Shown here one piece after another: positions 17,369 through 25,590 of a stretch of 64,000 bases of DNA (its first letter is position 1; every line of letters begins with the position of its first letter). This stretch comes from Sporomusa acidovorans (GTDB lineage: Bacteria; Bacillota; Negativicutes; Sporomusales; Sporomusaceae): NCBI RefSeq assembly GCF_002257695.2, contig NZ_CP155571.1; one strand, 5' to 3'. The notes beneath the pieces are model-generated. The model had not been told where the DNA came from. It saw only the letters and a program-made list of their open reading frames with translations, and made no database searches. The translations under genes and the position numbers were made by a program.

Positions 17369-18511
17369 TTAGTGATGTAGTACAACCCAGTCTGTATACT
17401 CTTTTTTAGCCTCCTGGATTTGCCTATAGGATGGCATAACCTTTGTCAGACGTGCTAAGATCCACTCCATATACTCTGTTGTGCTAGCCCTTATCAGTCC
17501 AAGCCCTTCTAAAATAGGAAGTATTCTCTCCACCGTTCGATTAGCATCGTCAATATCCAATTCTTGATTTGACACTCCAGCCAAACCGGAGTTTGGCGGA
17601 ATGATTGATGTAACGACATTAGCTCCGGCGTCAAGGCGATCCGCTAATCCATTAATACCATCCACATCCAGAGAAGCTGGAATTAACCGATCAGGAAAGA
17701 CTAATCGCATTATTGCAAGGATTAATCGCTCTCTTGTCCTGGGTATTGACGGAACATTTTGCATAGGCGTACCCTTCTGGGGAACAAAACTCATAACTCG
17801 CACCTGATCCGCTTCCAGCCTTCTCATAGCCTGCAGCGAATCAACCACATCTCCGTCTTTTTCCCCAACTCCGGTAAGTAAGCCCTCCTCAATAAGGAAG
17901 CCCATATCCTTAGCTTCTTTTTTTCGTTTCATTCTCTCATAAAAACTTTGACCTACTCTAAGCCTCGAATATAAGTGAGGATTGTGAGTTTCTTGATAGC
18001 ACGCATACCATTCAGCACCAGCTTTTTTTAACTCTCTTAATACATCTTTAGGCACGACACCCGCCGAAATCATGATAGGCATCTCGCTGCCTTCTTTTAT
18101 AGCCTGTACCGTTCTTATCAAAGAATCGAATCCTGATTTGTTGTCATAGTATCGTGGGTCTTCTCCCATAGTTAAATCTAGTAAATGTATTCCAGATTTC
18201 ACTAACCTATATGCTATTTCCATAATCTCCCCATGGTTTTTATGATAACGGTGTAGCGAGTGGTTAGATTTCCGATATAAGCAGAAATTACACTCATTAC
18301 GACAATAGGTTGAAAAATAAATAAAACCATAGAGGAAAATTTTGTTCTCAAAATAGCGAGTCCTGAGTAATCTAGCCATTTCAAATACTCTAGAAAGTTC
18401 ATTTTTCTCGGAAATTTTCAACAGATGTAAAAGCTCATCTCGCCCTAGTAATTCCTCCTTAAAAGCTTTCTCTAAAATCCTATCAAGTGTAGAAGGTTGT
18501 TGCACTATCAT
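17369..18511 (-). CDS. pylB: Methylornithine synthase PylB (radical SAM)
   Basis: PylB rearranges L-lysine to 3R-methyl-D-ornithine, the first pyrrolysine step. The 380-residue protein has the radical SAM cluster motif C-x3-C-x2-C at Cys70, Cys74 and Cys77 (FSTYCRNECNFCLYRKS). A TIM-barrel follows with LLDLTMGEDPRYY, YACYQETHNPHLYSRLRVGQ and GLLTGVGEK, which are strongly conserved in PylB and close to BioB/HydE. The C-terminal INGLADRLDAGANVVTSIIP segment also fits. It begins about 50 bases after the pylSc stop in a compact operon. Confidence 0.95.
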   Translation of the reverse strand: MIVQQPSTLDRILEKAFKEELLGRDELLHLLKISEKNELSRVFEMARLLRTRYFENKIFLYGFIYFSTYCRNECNFCLYRKSNHSLHRYHKNHGEIMEIAYRLVKSGIHLLDLTMGEDPRYYDNKSGFDSLIRTVQAIKEGSEMPIMISAGVVPKDVLRELKKAGAEWYACYQETHNPHLYSRLRVGQSFYERMKRKKEAKDMGFLIEEGLLTGVGEKDGDVVDSLQAMRRLEADQVRVMSFVPQKGTPMQNVPSIPRTRERLILAIMRLVFPDRLIPASLDVDGINGLADRLDAGANVVTSIIPPNSGLAGVSNQELDIDDANRTVERILPILEGLGLIRASTTEYMEWILARLTKVMPSYRQIQEAKKEYTDWVVLHH

Positions 18512-18561
18512 TGTAAAATCACCTACTTATCAAGTACATTTTATTTTTTAATAATTAGCCT

Positions 18562-19395
18562 TTAGATATTTAATCTTACTCCGTCTAAATAACTAAGACT
18601 TCGTCCCATACTCTGAACATTTTGAGCACCTTCCTTTACCATTAGCAAACGTTCGAGACCAAAGCCTATCCCGACCCACGGCTCAGTGATCCCCCACTTT
18701 TTATCAAGAACATGCGGTCCCATAGCGCTTGAGCCTAATTCAATACCTTTAATCACGTCTAAGGTATCTCCGTATACGACTGAATTTGTCACCTCCATCT
18801 CATAATCATCGATACCAACAGCGTCCATAACTAAGGATGCTATTTCTTCTAGACGTTGTTGCCTTTCATTGAGGGGTAAACCCAATTCAGTTATATTGAG
18901 CATTGTAAACTCATTTAGATGTAATCCCCCCTGAGATTCCTTACGATAACAGGTGCCGATTTCAAAGATGCGAATCGGCGGCTTCCATAGGCGAAGCAAG
19001 TCTTTCCATAATGTGTAGAGATTCGGGGCTAGCATCGGACGAAGACACCGCTTGGAGTCGAGCCAGAAAACTTGGGAAAAGAGTGGATGGTTATCGTCGA
19101 CAGACATCTTAGCCAAAGAACCTTTAGATATAATTGTTGGAGTCATTACTTGAATGAATCCTTGAAGCGTAAGAGCTTCAATAAGTCGCTGTTCAAGTAC
19201 GCTTAGCAGTGGCCGCTTAGTAAGTTTCTGAAATTGCTCCAAATGTCGCCTACCCCTGGTTACCAACTGGCTCGCCAGGTCTCGAAATTCAGAATCGCGT
19301 TCGTTTGATGATTCAAAATGTCGCTCTTGCCATATTGAGCTGGCATTAAGTTCTTTTAAACGTTGCTTTTGTATTGGTGTCCAGGTAATATTCAC
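18562..19395 (-). CDS. pylSc: Pyrrolysyl-tRNA synthetase catalytic subunit PylSc
   Basis: The 277-residue protein is the class II synthetase core of PylS that charges tRNA-Pyl with pyrrolysine. Motif 2 reads FEIGTCYRKESQGGLHLNEF, with the ATP-binding arginine, and motif 3 reads GIGFGLERLLM near the end. The pyrrolysine-pocket segment LRPMLAPNLYTLWKDLLRLW has the expected Leu-Tyr pair. The MLN-I-T-ELG segment keeps the asparagine that contacts the amide, but has Ile-Thr where methanogen enzymes have Phe-Cys, as may be normal in bacteria. It begins 23 bases after the tRNA-Pyl gene. N-terminal RNA-binding function is supplied by pylSn at 14984. Confidence 0.95.
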   Translation of the reverse strand: MNITWTPIQKQRLKELNASSIWQERHFESSNERDSEFRDLASQLVTRGRRHLEQFQKLTKRPLLSVLEQRLIEALTLQGFIQVMTPTIISKGSLAKMSVDDNHPLFSQVFWLDSKRCLRPMLAPNLYTLWKDLLRLWKPPIRIFEIGTCYRKESQGGLHLNEFTMLNITELGLPLNERQQRLEEIASLVMDAVGIDDYEMEVTNSVVYGDTLDVIKGIELGSSAMGPHVLDKKWGITEPWVGIGFGLERLLMVKEGAQNVQSMGRSLSYLDGVRLNI

Positions 19396-19417
19396 CTAGT
19401 TACCCCCTTGAAGTTGT

Positions 19418-19489
19418 TGGCGGGGAGTACGGGAGTTTCACCCGCCTACGCGAATTTAGAGTCCACGCGATCAATCCGATCCACCCCCC
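19418..19489 (-). tRNA. pylT: tRNA-Pyl, anticodon CUA (amber suppressor)
   Basis: The 72-base minus-strand gene has an acceptor stem GGGGGGT pairing with ACTCCCC (one G-U), discriminator G and an encoded CCA at 19418-19420. The D stem is GATC/GATC with a tiny 5-base loop. The anticodon stem has 6 pairs and holds CTCTAAA, placing CTA at 19457-19459. The variable loop is 2-3 bases, and the T loop TGAAACT lacks the normal TTC. All these are the known oddities of tRNA-Pyl. It leads the pyl operon, 23 bases before pylSc. Confidence 0.97.
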
Positions 19490-19554
19490 GTGAGCTCAGC
19501 TAACTTTCTTACATATCAGTTATGCAAAATCAGTGCCAATACTTGAATCAAAAT

Positions 19555-19585
19555 AAAGGAGCAGTCTGATTATGACTGCTCCTTT
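19555..19585. terminator. Stem-loop between divergent pyl and methyltransferase operons
   Basis: AAAGGAGCAGTC and GACTGCTCCTTT form a perfect 12-pair stem with a 7-base loop, followed on the plus strand by TGTTATTCTC and preceded on that strand by A-rich DNA. It sits about 65 bases upstream of pylT on the minus strand, so it could insulate the pyl operon from upstream transcription. Confidence 0.6.
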
Positions 19586-19896
19586 GTTATTCTCATAGTA
19601 AAATATAAGCTAATTCCTTAAAAATTTTTTAAATAAATAATCTAAGATATCGAATACTGGTTTCAACCATTTTCATGATTTTATCTTTTATGTTGGTACA
19701 AACCCTGCTAAAAGTGAAAAAAAAGATTACAGGGTGAAAAAAACTTTTACATATTTTCTCAGTTAAGACTCATTAAATGCTAGACCCCTTCTTTTAAGAT
19801 TTCTATTTTATTTATTGCTTAGACAAGTATTAACCGCGCAGCAGCTAATTGGCCATAACAGTACCTAGTTTATAAATAATCCGATATTTTTTAGAT

Positions 19897-19912
19897 TGGT
19901 ACTATTCTTGCA
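19897..19912 (+). promoter_or_regulatory. Sigma-54 (-24/-12) promoter of the corrinoid/mttB operon
   Basis: TGGTACTATTCTTGCA matches the sigma-54 consensus TGGCAC-N5-TTGCA at all but one position, with the required 10-base spacing between GG and GC. It lies about 200 bases upstream of the corrinoid protein gene. A sigma-54 activator with a PAS domain is encoded convergently just past mttB (22848-24290) and is the obvious candidate regulator. Confidence 0.75.
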
Positions 19913-19939
19913 TTAGTTTGCACTAGGACACCAAATCTC

Positions 19940-19996
19940 AAATTCACACATTTAAATTCACTTTTCCCGTCCGGGGTGGTAAGAATGTGTGAATTT
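19940..19996 (+). promoter_or_regulatory. 13-base inverted repeat in the 5' leader of the corrinoid/mttB operon
   Basis: AAATTCACACATT (19940-19952) and AATGTGTGAATTT (19984-19996) are perfect complements around a 31-base segment that contains the smaller GTCCGGGGTGG element. It is downstream of the sigma-54 promoter, so it would be transcribed and could fold as an RNA hairpin, or act as a DNA site. No T run follows, and no known riboswitch consensus was recognised. Confidence 0.5.
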
Positions 19997-20108
19997 ATCT
20001 TTGGCTACCCAGTATTAATTCCCGGATTATATTGCCGTCAATTAGGAGGTGATAATTAATAAACTATTTTGGTTATGGCATACAAAATGAAGAGAGGAAG
20101 TGGAGATT

Positions 20109-20741
20109 ATGGCAAATTTTGAGAATTTAGCCCAAAGTGTTATCTCAGGACGGGAAGGTCAAGTAAAAGAACAGGTACAGGCATTGGTTGATTCTGGTGC
20201 CAGTCCGCTAGCAATTATTAGCGAAGGATTGATTGCCGGAATGAATATAGTAGGTGCCAGTTTTAAAAAAGGTGATATGTTTGTACCAGAAGTCCTGCGT
20301 TCAGCGAAAGCTATGTCTGCTGGTATTGAGATGGTTAAGCCACTCATAGCCGACAAAGATATGCCCTCCCTTGGAACAGTTGTAATCGGCGCTGTTCAAG
20401 GCGACCTCCATGATATCGGTAAAAATCTCGTCACCATGATGCTAGAAGGTGGCGGTTTTAAAGTTATTGACTTGGGTATAGACATTTCATCTGAAAAATT
20501 TATTGTTGCTGTTAAAGAACACAATGCAAAAATTGTGGCCATGGCGGCGTTGCTCACCACTACTATGCCGGCGATGAAAGAAACCATAGATCTGCTGGCT
20601 AAAGAAGGACTGCGAGACAAAGTTAAAGTAATCATCGGCGGAGCTCCGATAACGGAAGACTTTGCAAACCAAATTGGTGCTGATGGATATGCTCCGGATG
20701 CAGCCGTTGCAGTTGATTTATGTAAGGAATGGGTCGCCTAA
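20109..20741 (+). CDS. Methylamine-type corrinoid protein (MtbC/MttC family)
   Basis: The 210-residue protein is a two-domain B12-binding methyl carrier. The N-terminal helical cap (residues about 5-90) contains GMNIVGASFKKGDMFVPEVL. The Rossmann-like cobalamin domain has GDLHDIGKNLVTMMLEGGGF, whose histidine ligates cobalt, then VAMAALLTTTMPAMKETID and VIIGGAPITEDFANQIGADG. Such proteins accept a methyl group from a specific methyltransferase (here MttB, next gene) and hand it to a second transferase. The GAGAGGAAGTGGAG site supports the ATG at 20109. An MtgA-like transferase at 14005 is the likely acceptor-side partner. Whether it is MttC, MtbC or MtgC by substrate is not decided by sequence. 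Confidence 0.92.
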   Translation: MANFENLAQSVISGREGQVKEQVQALVDSGASPLAIISEGLIAGMNIVGASFKKGDMFVPEVLRSAKAMSAGIEMVKPLIADKDMPSLGTVVIGAVQGDLHDIGKNLVTMMLEGGGFKVIDLGIDISSEKFIVAVKEHNAKIVAMAALLTTTMPAMKETIDLLAKEGLRDKVKVIIGGAPITEDFANQIGADGYAPDAAVAVDLCKEWVA

Positions 20742-20779
20742 ACGCTAAACGAATAGTCATCAAAAAGGAGTGCTATATC

Positions 20780-20941
20780 ATGAAAAGGAATCGGCCGTCA
20801 GGTCATTGCAATTGGGTCGGTTGCGGCATTCAGTTGTTTTCTGATTTCGATGTTGAAGCCATCCATTACAATACTTTAGAAGTATGTGACTCAATACAGG
20901 TAAATTTTAAAATGAATATGTTGGGGAGGCATTGGAAATGA
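20780..20941 (+). pseudogene. N-terminal fragment of a second mttB, between corrinoid gene and mttB
   Basis: A 53-codon frame with a good ribosome binding site (AAAAAGGAG at 20762-20770) encodes MKRNRPSGHCNWVGCGIQLF, then SDFDVEAIHYNTLEV. This aligns with the first 40 residues of the full mttB that follows (MKRNTSAGYSSFKGASLKIF, SDSDLHSIHLATLEV). After about residue 43 the similarity ends and the frame stops, overlapping the start of mttB by four bases. It appears to be the stump of a duplicated mttB whose remainder was deleted. Because the start signals are intact, a short peptide may still be translated. Confidence 0.75.
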
Positions 20942-22410
20942 AGCGTAACACAAGTGCTGGATATTCCTCCTTTAAAGGAGCTAGCTTAAAGATTTTTTCC
21001 GACTCAGACTTACATTCCATTCATTTAGCCACTCTTGAAGTCCTCGAAAGAACAGGACTAAACATTACCGACGAAGAAGCTCTTGAGTATTTTGATCGTA
21101 ATGGTGCTCGGGTAGATTACGAGAAAAAGGTTGTGAAGATTCCAGCTTGGATGGTTGAAGATGCTCTCAAGAGTGCACCCGCCAGCGTCTTTCTTGCCGG
21201 AAAAGATGCAAAATATGACATTATCCTTGAGGACGGAAGAGTGTATGTTTGCCCATTTGGCTTAGGCATCTTAATTGAAGACCCATATACTGGAGAACTA
21301 CGTGAAACCACCAAACAAGACATTGCTGATTGTGCCAGGTTAGTCGATTACCTCGATGAATACGACTTCGTATTTGATACCATGGTTGCTAGGGATGTAG
21401 ACCCCAAAGTAGCCTGTATACATGGCTTTGAAGCTCCCTTAATTAACACCAACAAACATGTATTGGCTAGTCCTGAAAATAAAACTACTGCGAAAATACT
21501 CCTTGAAATGGGTGCTGTTGCCGCTGGCGGAATGGATAAACTAAGCGACCGTCCTATAATGATGTTAGGTGGTTGTACTATAAGCCCTCTAACAATGCCC
21601 GAAAGTACCGTAGCTGCTGTTATGGAAGCCGCTAGGGCCCGCGTTCCATCGATGATTTTATCAATGGCTATGTCTGGCGGAATGGCTCCCGTAACGCTAG
21701 CCGGAGCATTAGTAGTTATGAATGCCGAAATTTTGGGGGCTCTTACTCTGTCCCAATTAGTTAATAAAGGGACGCCATTTATCTACGGAAGTTCTACAGG
21801 TACGCTTGACATGCGTCATAAGGCTGCGGCTATGCTCGGTTGCCCTGAAACAGGGCTGATCAACGCTGGAGTTGCAAGTATTGCTAGAATGTACAATATA
21901 CCAACGCTTGTTGCCGGTGGATAGACTGATAGCAAATTACCTGATCTGCAAGCCGGACACGAAAAAACCCTTACAGCCCTCCTACCCATGCTAGCAGGTG
22001 CTAACATGATCTACGGACCGGGCATGTGGGAAAGCGGCATCACCATGAGTCTCGGCCAAGTAGTCTCTGATGCTGATTTCGTGCGTATGATCAAGACTGT
22101 TTTGGTTGGCGTACCAGTCAATGAAGAGACTTTAGCCATCGATGTAATCCATAGTGTCGGCATTAAAGGTCAATACTTGGGAGAAGATCATACATTCGAA
22201 CACTTTAGGCAAGTTCAATCTTCTCCTCTAGTTATGGACCGTAATAATCGGCAAGACTGGCTTGCAGAAGGCGGTAAAGATATGGCGGAAAAATCCGCTA
22301 TATTAGCAAGAAAAATTCTCGAAACTCATAAGCCGTCTGTCTTATCTAATGAAGCAATCGAAAAAATTCATCAGATTGTCTTAGATGCCGAAAAACAATT
22401 GTTAAAATAG
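20938..22410 (+). CDS. mttB: Trimethylamine:corrinoid methyltransferase MttB with in-frame amber (pyrrolysine) codon
   Basis: Read through the TAG at 21922-21924 the protein has 490 residues with pyrrolysine at position 329, inside PTLVAGG-Pyl-TDSKLPDLQAGHEK, the exact context known for MttB active sites. The frame is the same on both sides and similarity to MttB continues to the end, so this is not a frameshift or a real stop. MttB transfers a methyl group from trimethylamine to the cobalt of its corrinoid partner; pyrrolysine activates the amine. TAG usage is matched by tRNA-Pyl and the pyl genes at 14984-19489. GGGGAGG at 20922-20928 sets the start. Members without pyrrolysine use glycine betaine, but the amber codon argues for trimethylamine here. 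Automatic callers would split it into 20938-21924 and a 21988 start. Confidence 0.96.
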
Positions 22411-22507
22411 TACAGTATTAACACTAGTCTTTCCATACATCGCCATTAGACGCGAGCAGGGCCTCATACTCCATGGCGAAAAAATGGATTTGACTAACTA
22501 AACTTAC

Positions 22508-22562
22508 GGGCGTGTCGCAAAACGTTTATTGAAAAAACGTGAAGGGATACGCCCTTTTTTAA
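22508..22562 (+). terminator. Terminator of the corrinoid/mttB operon
   Basis: GGGCGT (22508-22513) pairs with ACGCCC (22549-22554), with additional pairing inside (AAACGTTT/AAACGT region), and is followed by eight bases of T. It lies 98 bases after the mttB stop. Confidence 0.75.
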
Positions 22563-22684
22563 AAGAGAAGAAAAAAGCAGTTGTGAGAAAAAAACTAAGT
22601 CACAGCCGTTCCGTCAGTCGCTCGCTGCGTTAATAGAAAACTTTTTTTGGACTGCTCAAACAGGAGTAGTTTTATCTGTACGCG

Positions 22685-22807
22685 TTAGAGCAGTTTATGG
22701 AAGAATTACATGATTATATTGATCACTATAACAATTATCGTATTAAGCAAAGATTAAAAGGAATGAGCCCTGTAAATTACAGAACTCATTCCCTAAAATC
22801 TGCTTAG
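22685..22807 (+). pseudogene. IS3-family transposase OrfB C-terminal fragment
   Basis: The frame reads FMEELHDYIDHYNNYRIKQR, then LKGMSPVNYRTHSLKSA and a TAG stop. The pattern Y-I-x-x-Y-N-x-x-R-x-x-x-x-L-x-G-x-S-P is diagnostic for IS150/IS3 transposases. Only about 40 codons of the usual 280 remain, with no frame upstream. It records a past insertion beside the mttB operon. Confidence 0.8.
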
Positions 22808-22847
22808 TTCAATTTTGTCTAACTTTTTGGATCAATTCAAAACGAGG

Positions 22848-24290
22848 TCATTTTTTTATTTCATATGTTTTTATTTTATAATGTAAATCTTGTCTAGAAA
22901 TGTTCAGTTCTTTTGCTGTCCTAGATATATTTCCAGCATTTCTTAGTAAAGCATCCTTAATTAATCTTTTCTCAATCTCTCGTAAAGTTCCTGAAAAAGT
23001 ATTACCCGAAGATGGCAATTCTGAGTAACTTGATGTAGACTTACAATTTATTCTTTTTCTAAAATGGAGAGGTAAGTGTTTAAATTGCAATACATTCTCT
23101 TCATTCCCGACAAAATGCATTGCGCTTTCAATAACATTCTCTAACTCCCGTACATTACCTGGCCAATGATAGCTTTCAAACAAACTAAGCAATTCGTCCG
23201 ATACATCAATTGTTACTAAACCGAATTTACTACTTGCCCTTTTAACAAAATGCCTGGTTAGAAATGTAACATCACCTTGCCGCTCTCTCAGGGGGGGAAT
23301 AAATACAGTTACCTTAGCTAATCGATACAGCAAATCAGAACGAAGTATTTCATCATTATCTATAGAAAAAGGATCTACGTTAGTAGCACTTATAATTCGG
23401 CAGTTCACCGGTGTTTCTTTTTTACTTCCTATTCTTCTAACAATTCTGTCCTGCAGCACTCGTAGTAATTTAGCCTGGAGAAAAAGTGGCATCGAGTTTA
23501 TTTCGTCTAAGAATATTGTCCCATCCTCTGCTTGTTCAAATAGGCCAGGCATGTCGCTAGCACCAGTAAAGGCACCTTTAACCGCTCCAAACAAAACGCT
23601 CTCTAATAACGTTTCAGGAATAGCCGCACAATTTATTGCTACAAAAGGTCCTTCTGCGAAAGTACTTGAATTATGAATTCCTTGAGCGAACAGTTCTTTG
23701 CCTGTTCCCGTTTCTCCTATAAGCATCACCGGAGAATTATATCTAGCAAATCTTTGTGCTGTCCAGATAGCTTCTTTAATAGCATTACTATCTCCAATGA
23801 TATCACTAAGGCAAAATTTTGCTCCGGTAGTTTTGGGATTTTCCTGGTTAGTTATCCACTTATGGACCTCTAGGGTTTTAGCTATGTATTCACCCATTGT
23901 CTCCATATTACGGCCAATCACGTACATTCCGGCAACCTTATCCTTATAAAAAAAAGGATACGCATCAAACGCTATATAGGTCTTTCTCCCATCACTTAGC
24001 GTGTACTGGTATTGTTGATCATGCAATGGAATACCTGCTTTTATCACTTTTTGGCATACATCTCCGGCAAAATAATATTCTTCGAAAGATGCATACGCTT
24101 CAGCCTGAGTTTTACCTAGAACATCATTCCTTTTTAATCCTTCTGTCTTTTCAGCCCCAGAGTTATATAAGAGTATTTCATCTTTCTCGTTTACAGCAAA
24201 TACCCCTTCGTTTATCGTATCAATGATACTCCTCAACAATTGATTCTCGCGTTCTAACTCTTCTATTCTAGCAATGGCTGTTATTGTCAT
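22848..24290 (-). CDS. Sigma-54-dependent transcriptional activator with PAS domain
   Basis: The 480-488-residue protein has a PAS sensor (about residues 25-140; NEGVFAVNEKDEILLYNSGA), an AAA+ domain with Walker A GETGTGKE at 200-207 and the sigma-54 contact motif GAFTGA at 247-252, then Walker B TIFLDEIN. The C-terminal Fis-type HTH reads GNISRTAKELNISRQDLHYK near 457-476. It is a bacterial enhancer-binding protein of the type that senses a small molecule or redox state through PAS. It faces the mttB operon tail to tail, and that operon has a near-perfect sigma-54 promoter at 19897, so it most likely controls methylamine use. Start 24290 follows GGGGGG; an ATG at 24314 is an alternative. Confidence 0.93.
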   Translation of the reverse strand: MTITAIARIEELERENQLLRSIIDTINEGVFAVNEKDEILLYNSGAEKTEGLKRNDVLGKTQAEAYASFEEYYFAGDVCQKVIKAGIPLHDQQYQYTLSDGRKTYIAFDAYPFFYKDKVAGMYVIGRNMETMGEYIAKTLEVHKWITNQENPKTTGAKFCLSDIIGDSNAIKEAIWTAQRFARYNSPVMLIGETGTGKELFAQGIHNSSTFAEGPFVAINCAAIPETLLESVLFGAVKGAFTGASDMPGLFEQAEDGTIFLDEINSMPLFLQAKLLRVLQDRIVRRIGSKKETPVNCRIISATNVDPFSIDNDEILRSDLLYRLAKVTVFIPPLRERQGDVTFLTRHFVKRASSKFGLVTIDVSDELLSLFESYHWPGNVRELENVIESAMHFVGNEENVLQFKHLPLHFRKRINCKSTSSYSELPSSGNTFSGTLREIEKRLIKDALLRNAGNISRTAKELNISRQDLHYKIKTYEIKK

Positions 24291-24993
24291 GGACAGCCCC
24301 CCCGAATCATTCACAGTTTGCCTATCGGCTACTACCAGCTAAAATAAGGGTTTAGACTATGCTTTAGGAAATAATTTCGGATTGTTCCTATTCTAATAGT
24401 TTATTTTTCTATATTTACAATAATTTTCCTGCAATAGTATAAGCCTTTTTATGAAATATAATTATGTTTAAAATCGGGCTAAACGTAGCATCAAAGCATT
24501 TGTTATCGGCCAAAAAGTCCTTTTTCCCTAATACGAGAAAAGTGACCTTAATAGATTTGATGGACATAGAGAATACCCCGTATAAATTCCAAGTTCTCTA
24601 AGCAGCGGCAAACGACTACTCTAGCTTTGTATTTTAACTGCCGGGACACGGAACCTGTCTCCATTCTATTCTATAAATTAACAAGATCCTGCAAAATATT
24701 GGTAAAATATAGCAAATATCTTTGCTTTGGATTGCTCCCCTCCACCCCCAAAACAGCAAAAAAACCGCGAAATTCACGGGTTTTAACTATTTCCGAATTT
24801 TGGTTGATACCTTTCTCTATCTTATTTTTTTTGTATTCCCGCATACTAGATCAACCACCACCGAAACATTAATATGTTTTTTAGCTCTTTATTACGGTAT
24901 TTTTCCCTATTGCCTGTGACGACATTGCCCACATAGCAAGTGATTTTTGGTTTCAGGTGTCTACGAGCACCTGAAACATGCTAAAGCACAATA
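24291..24993. other. Gene-free stretch upstream of the PAS activator
   Basis: No supported gene. There is a hairpin TTTCAGGTG...CACCTGAAA at about 24951-24978 and a smaller AAAACC/GGTTTT stem near 24770. The DNA is AT-rich and low-complexity in parts. It should hold the promoter of the 22848-24290 activator, but no clear -35/-10 pair could be chosen. Confidence 0.4.
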
Positions 24994-25028
24994 AAAGGCT
25001 CAGATATCAGCTCAATATCTGAACCTTT
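24994..25028 (-). terminator. Terminator after the TSCPD gene
   Basis: AAAGGCTCAGATAT and ATATCTGAACCTTT pair with one mismatch around a 7-base loop. On the minus strand the second arm is followed by a TTTTAT tract, 8 bases after the TSCPD stop. Confidence 0.7.
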
Positions 25029-25035
25029 GTCACTT

Positions 25036-25299
25036 TCAGGAGTTTGGTGTAATATGAGCCGCAGCCTGCTGTTTTAACGCTATCGCCAGTTGCGCCGGAC
25101 AAGACGTATTTTTTGACCCGCACTTTATTCCTTCGAGTTTGTTAATAACATCTTCCACTTTCATTCCCTCAACCAAATTGCTAATACCTTTTAGATTGCC
25201 ATTACAACCACCTAAAAAAAACACATCCTTAACTATACCATCCTGAATCGCAAATTGAATTTTTCTTGAACATACACCTTTAGTTTCGTATTCGACCAT
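25036..25299 (-). CDS. TSCPD domain protein (TIGR03905 family)
   Basis: The 87-residue protein consists of a single TSCPD domain: KGVCSRKIQFAIQDGIVKDV, FLGGCNGNLKGISNLVEGM, then IKCGSKNTSCPAQLA. The domain is best known as the C-terminal tail of class II ribonucleotide reductases, where cysteines act in metal binding or thiol exchange; the small stand-alone family is common in Clostridia and Negativicutes, with function unknown. All cysteines of the family (C10, C32, C60, C66) appear present. It has its own terminator. The 30-base palindrome at 25428 lies 130 bases upstream of its start, which may regulate it. Confidence 0.85.
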   Translation of the reverse strand: MVEYETKGVCSRKIQFAIQDGIVKDVFFLGGCNGNLKGISNLVEGMKVEDVINKLEGIKCGSKNTSCPAQLAIALKQQAAAHITPNS

Positions 25300-25427
25300 T
25301 ATATCCTCTACCTTATACCAAATCTGCGAGCTTGTTCTGTTATCCTATTTTGCTAATTGAAACTTCAGCTTCAAGCTTCTTCAAATATACCTTAATCTCA
25401 TAATGAATGTAAATATTAATAAGTTTA

Positions 25428-25457
25428 TTAGTTACTATGAAAAATCATAGTAACTAA
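25428..25457. promoter_or_regulatory. Perfect 30-base palindrome, probable HxlR-type operator
   Basis: TTAGTTACTATGA-AAAA-TCATAGTAACTAA has 13-base perfect arms and a 4-base centre. Nearly the same element (TACTATCAAAAATCATAGTA) lies in the promoter of the HxlR regulator at 57943, including the preceding AATATTAATAA-TTTATTAG. The shared block suggests binding by that regulator. Here no intact plus-strand gene follows; the nearest intact gene is the TSCPD gene on the minus strand. Confidence 0.65.
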
Positions 25458-25590
25458 TATAACATCGGCAAGAAGTATCTCTATCCAGACCATTTTACCG
25501 GCACAAAGGACCTATCGCTACCGGCGCTTTATCTAATATTTTTTTTCTTAATCGGTCTCCTTTACATTAATTTTTTATGAGCAAAACAGG

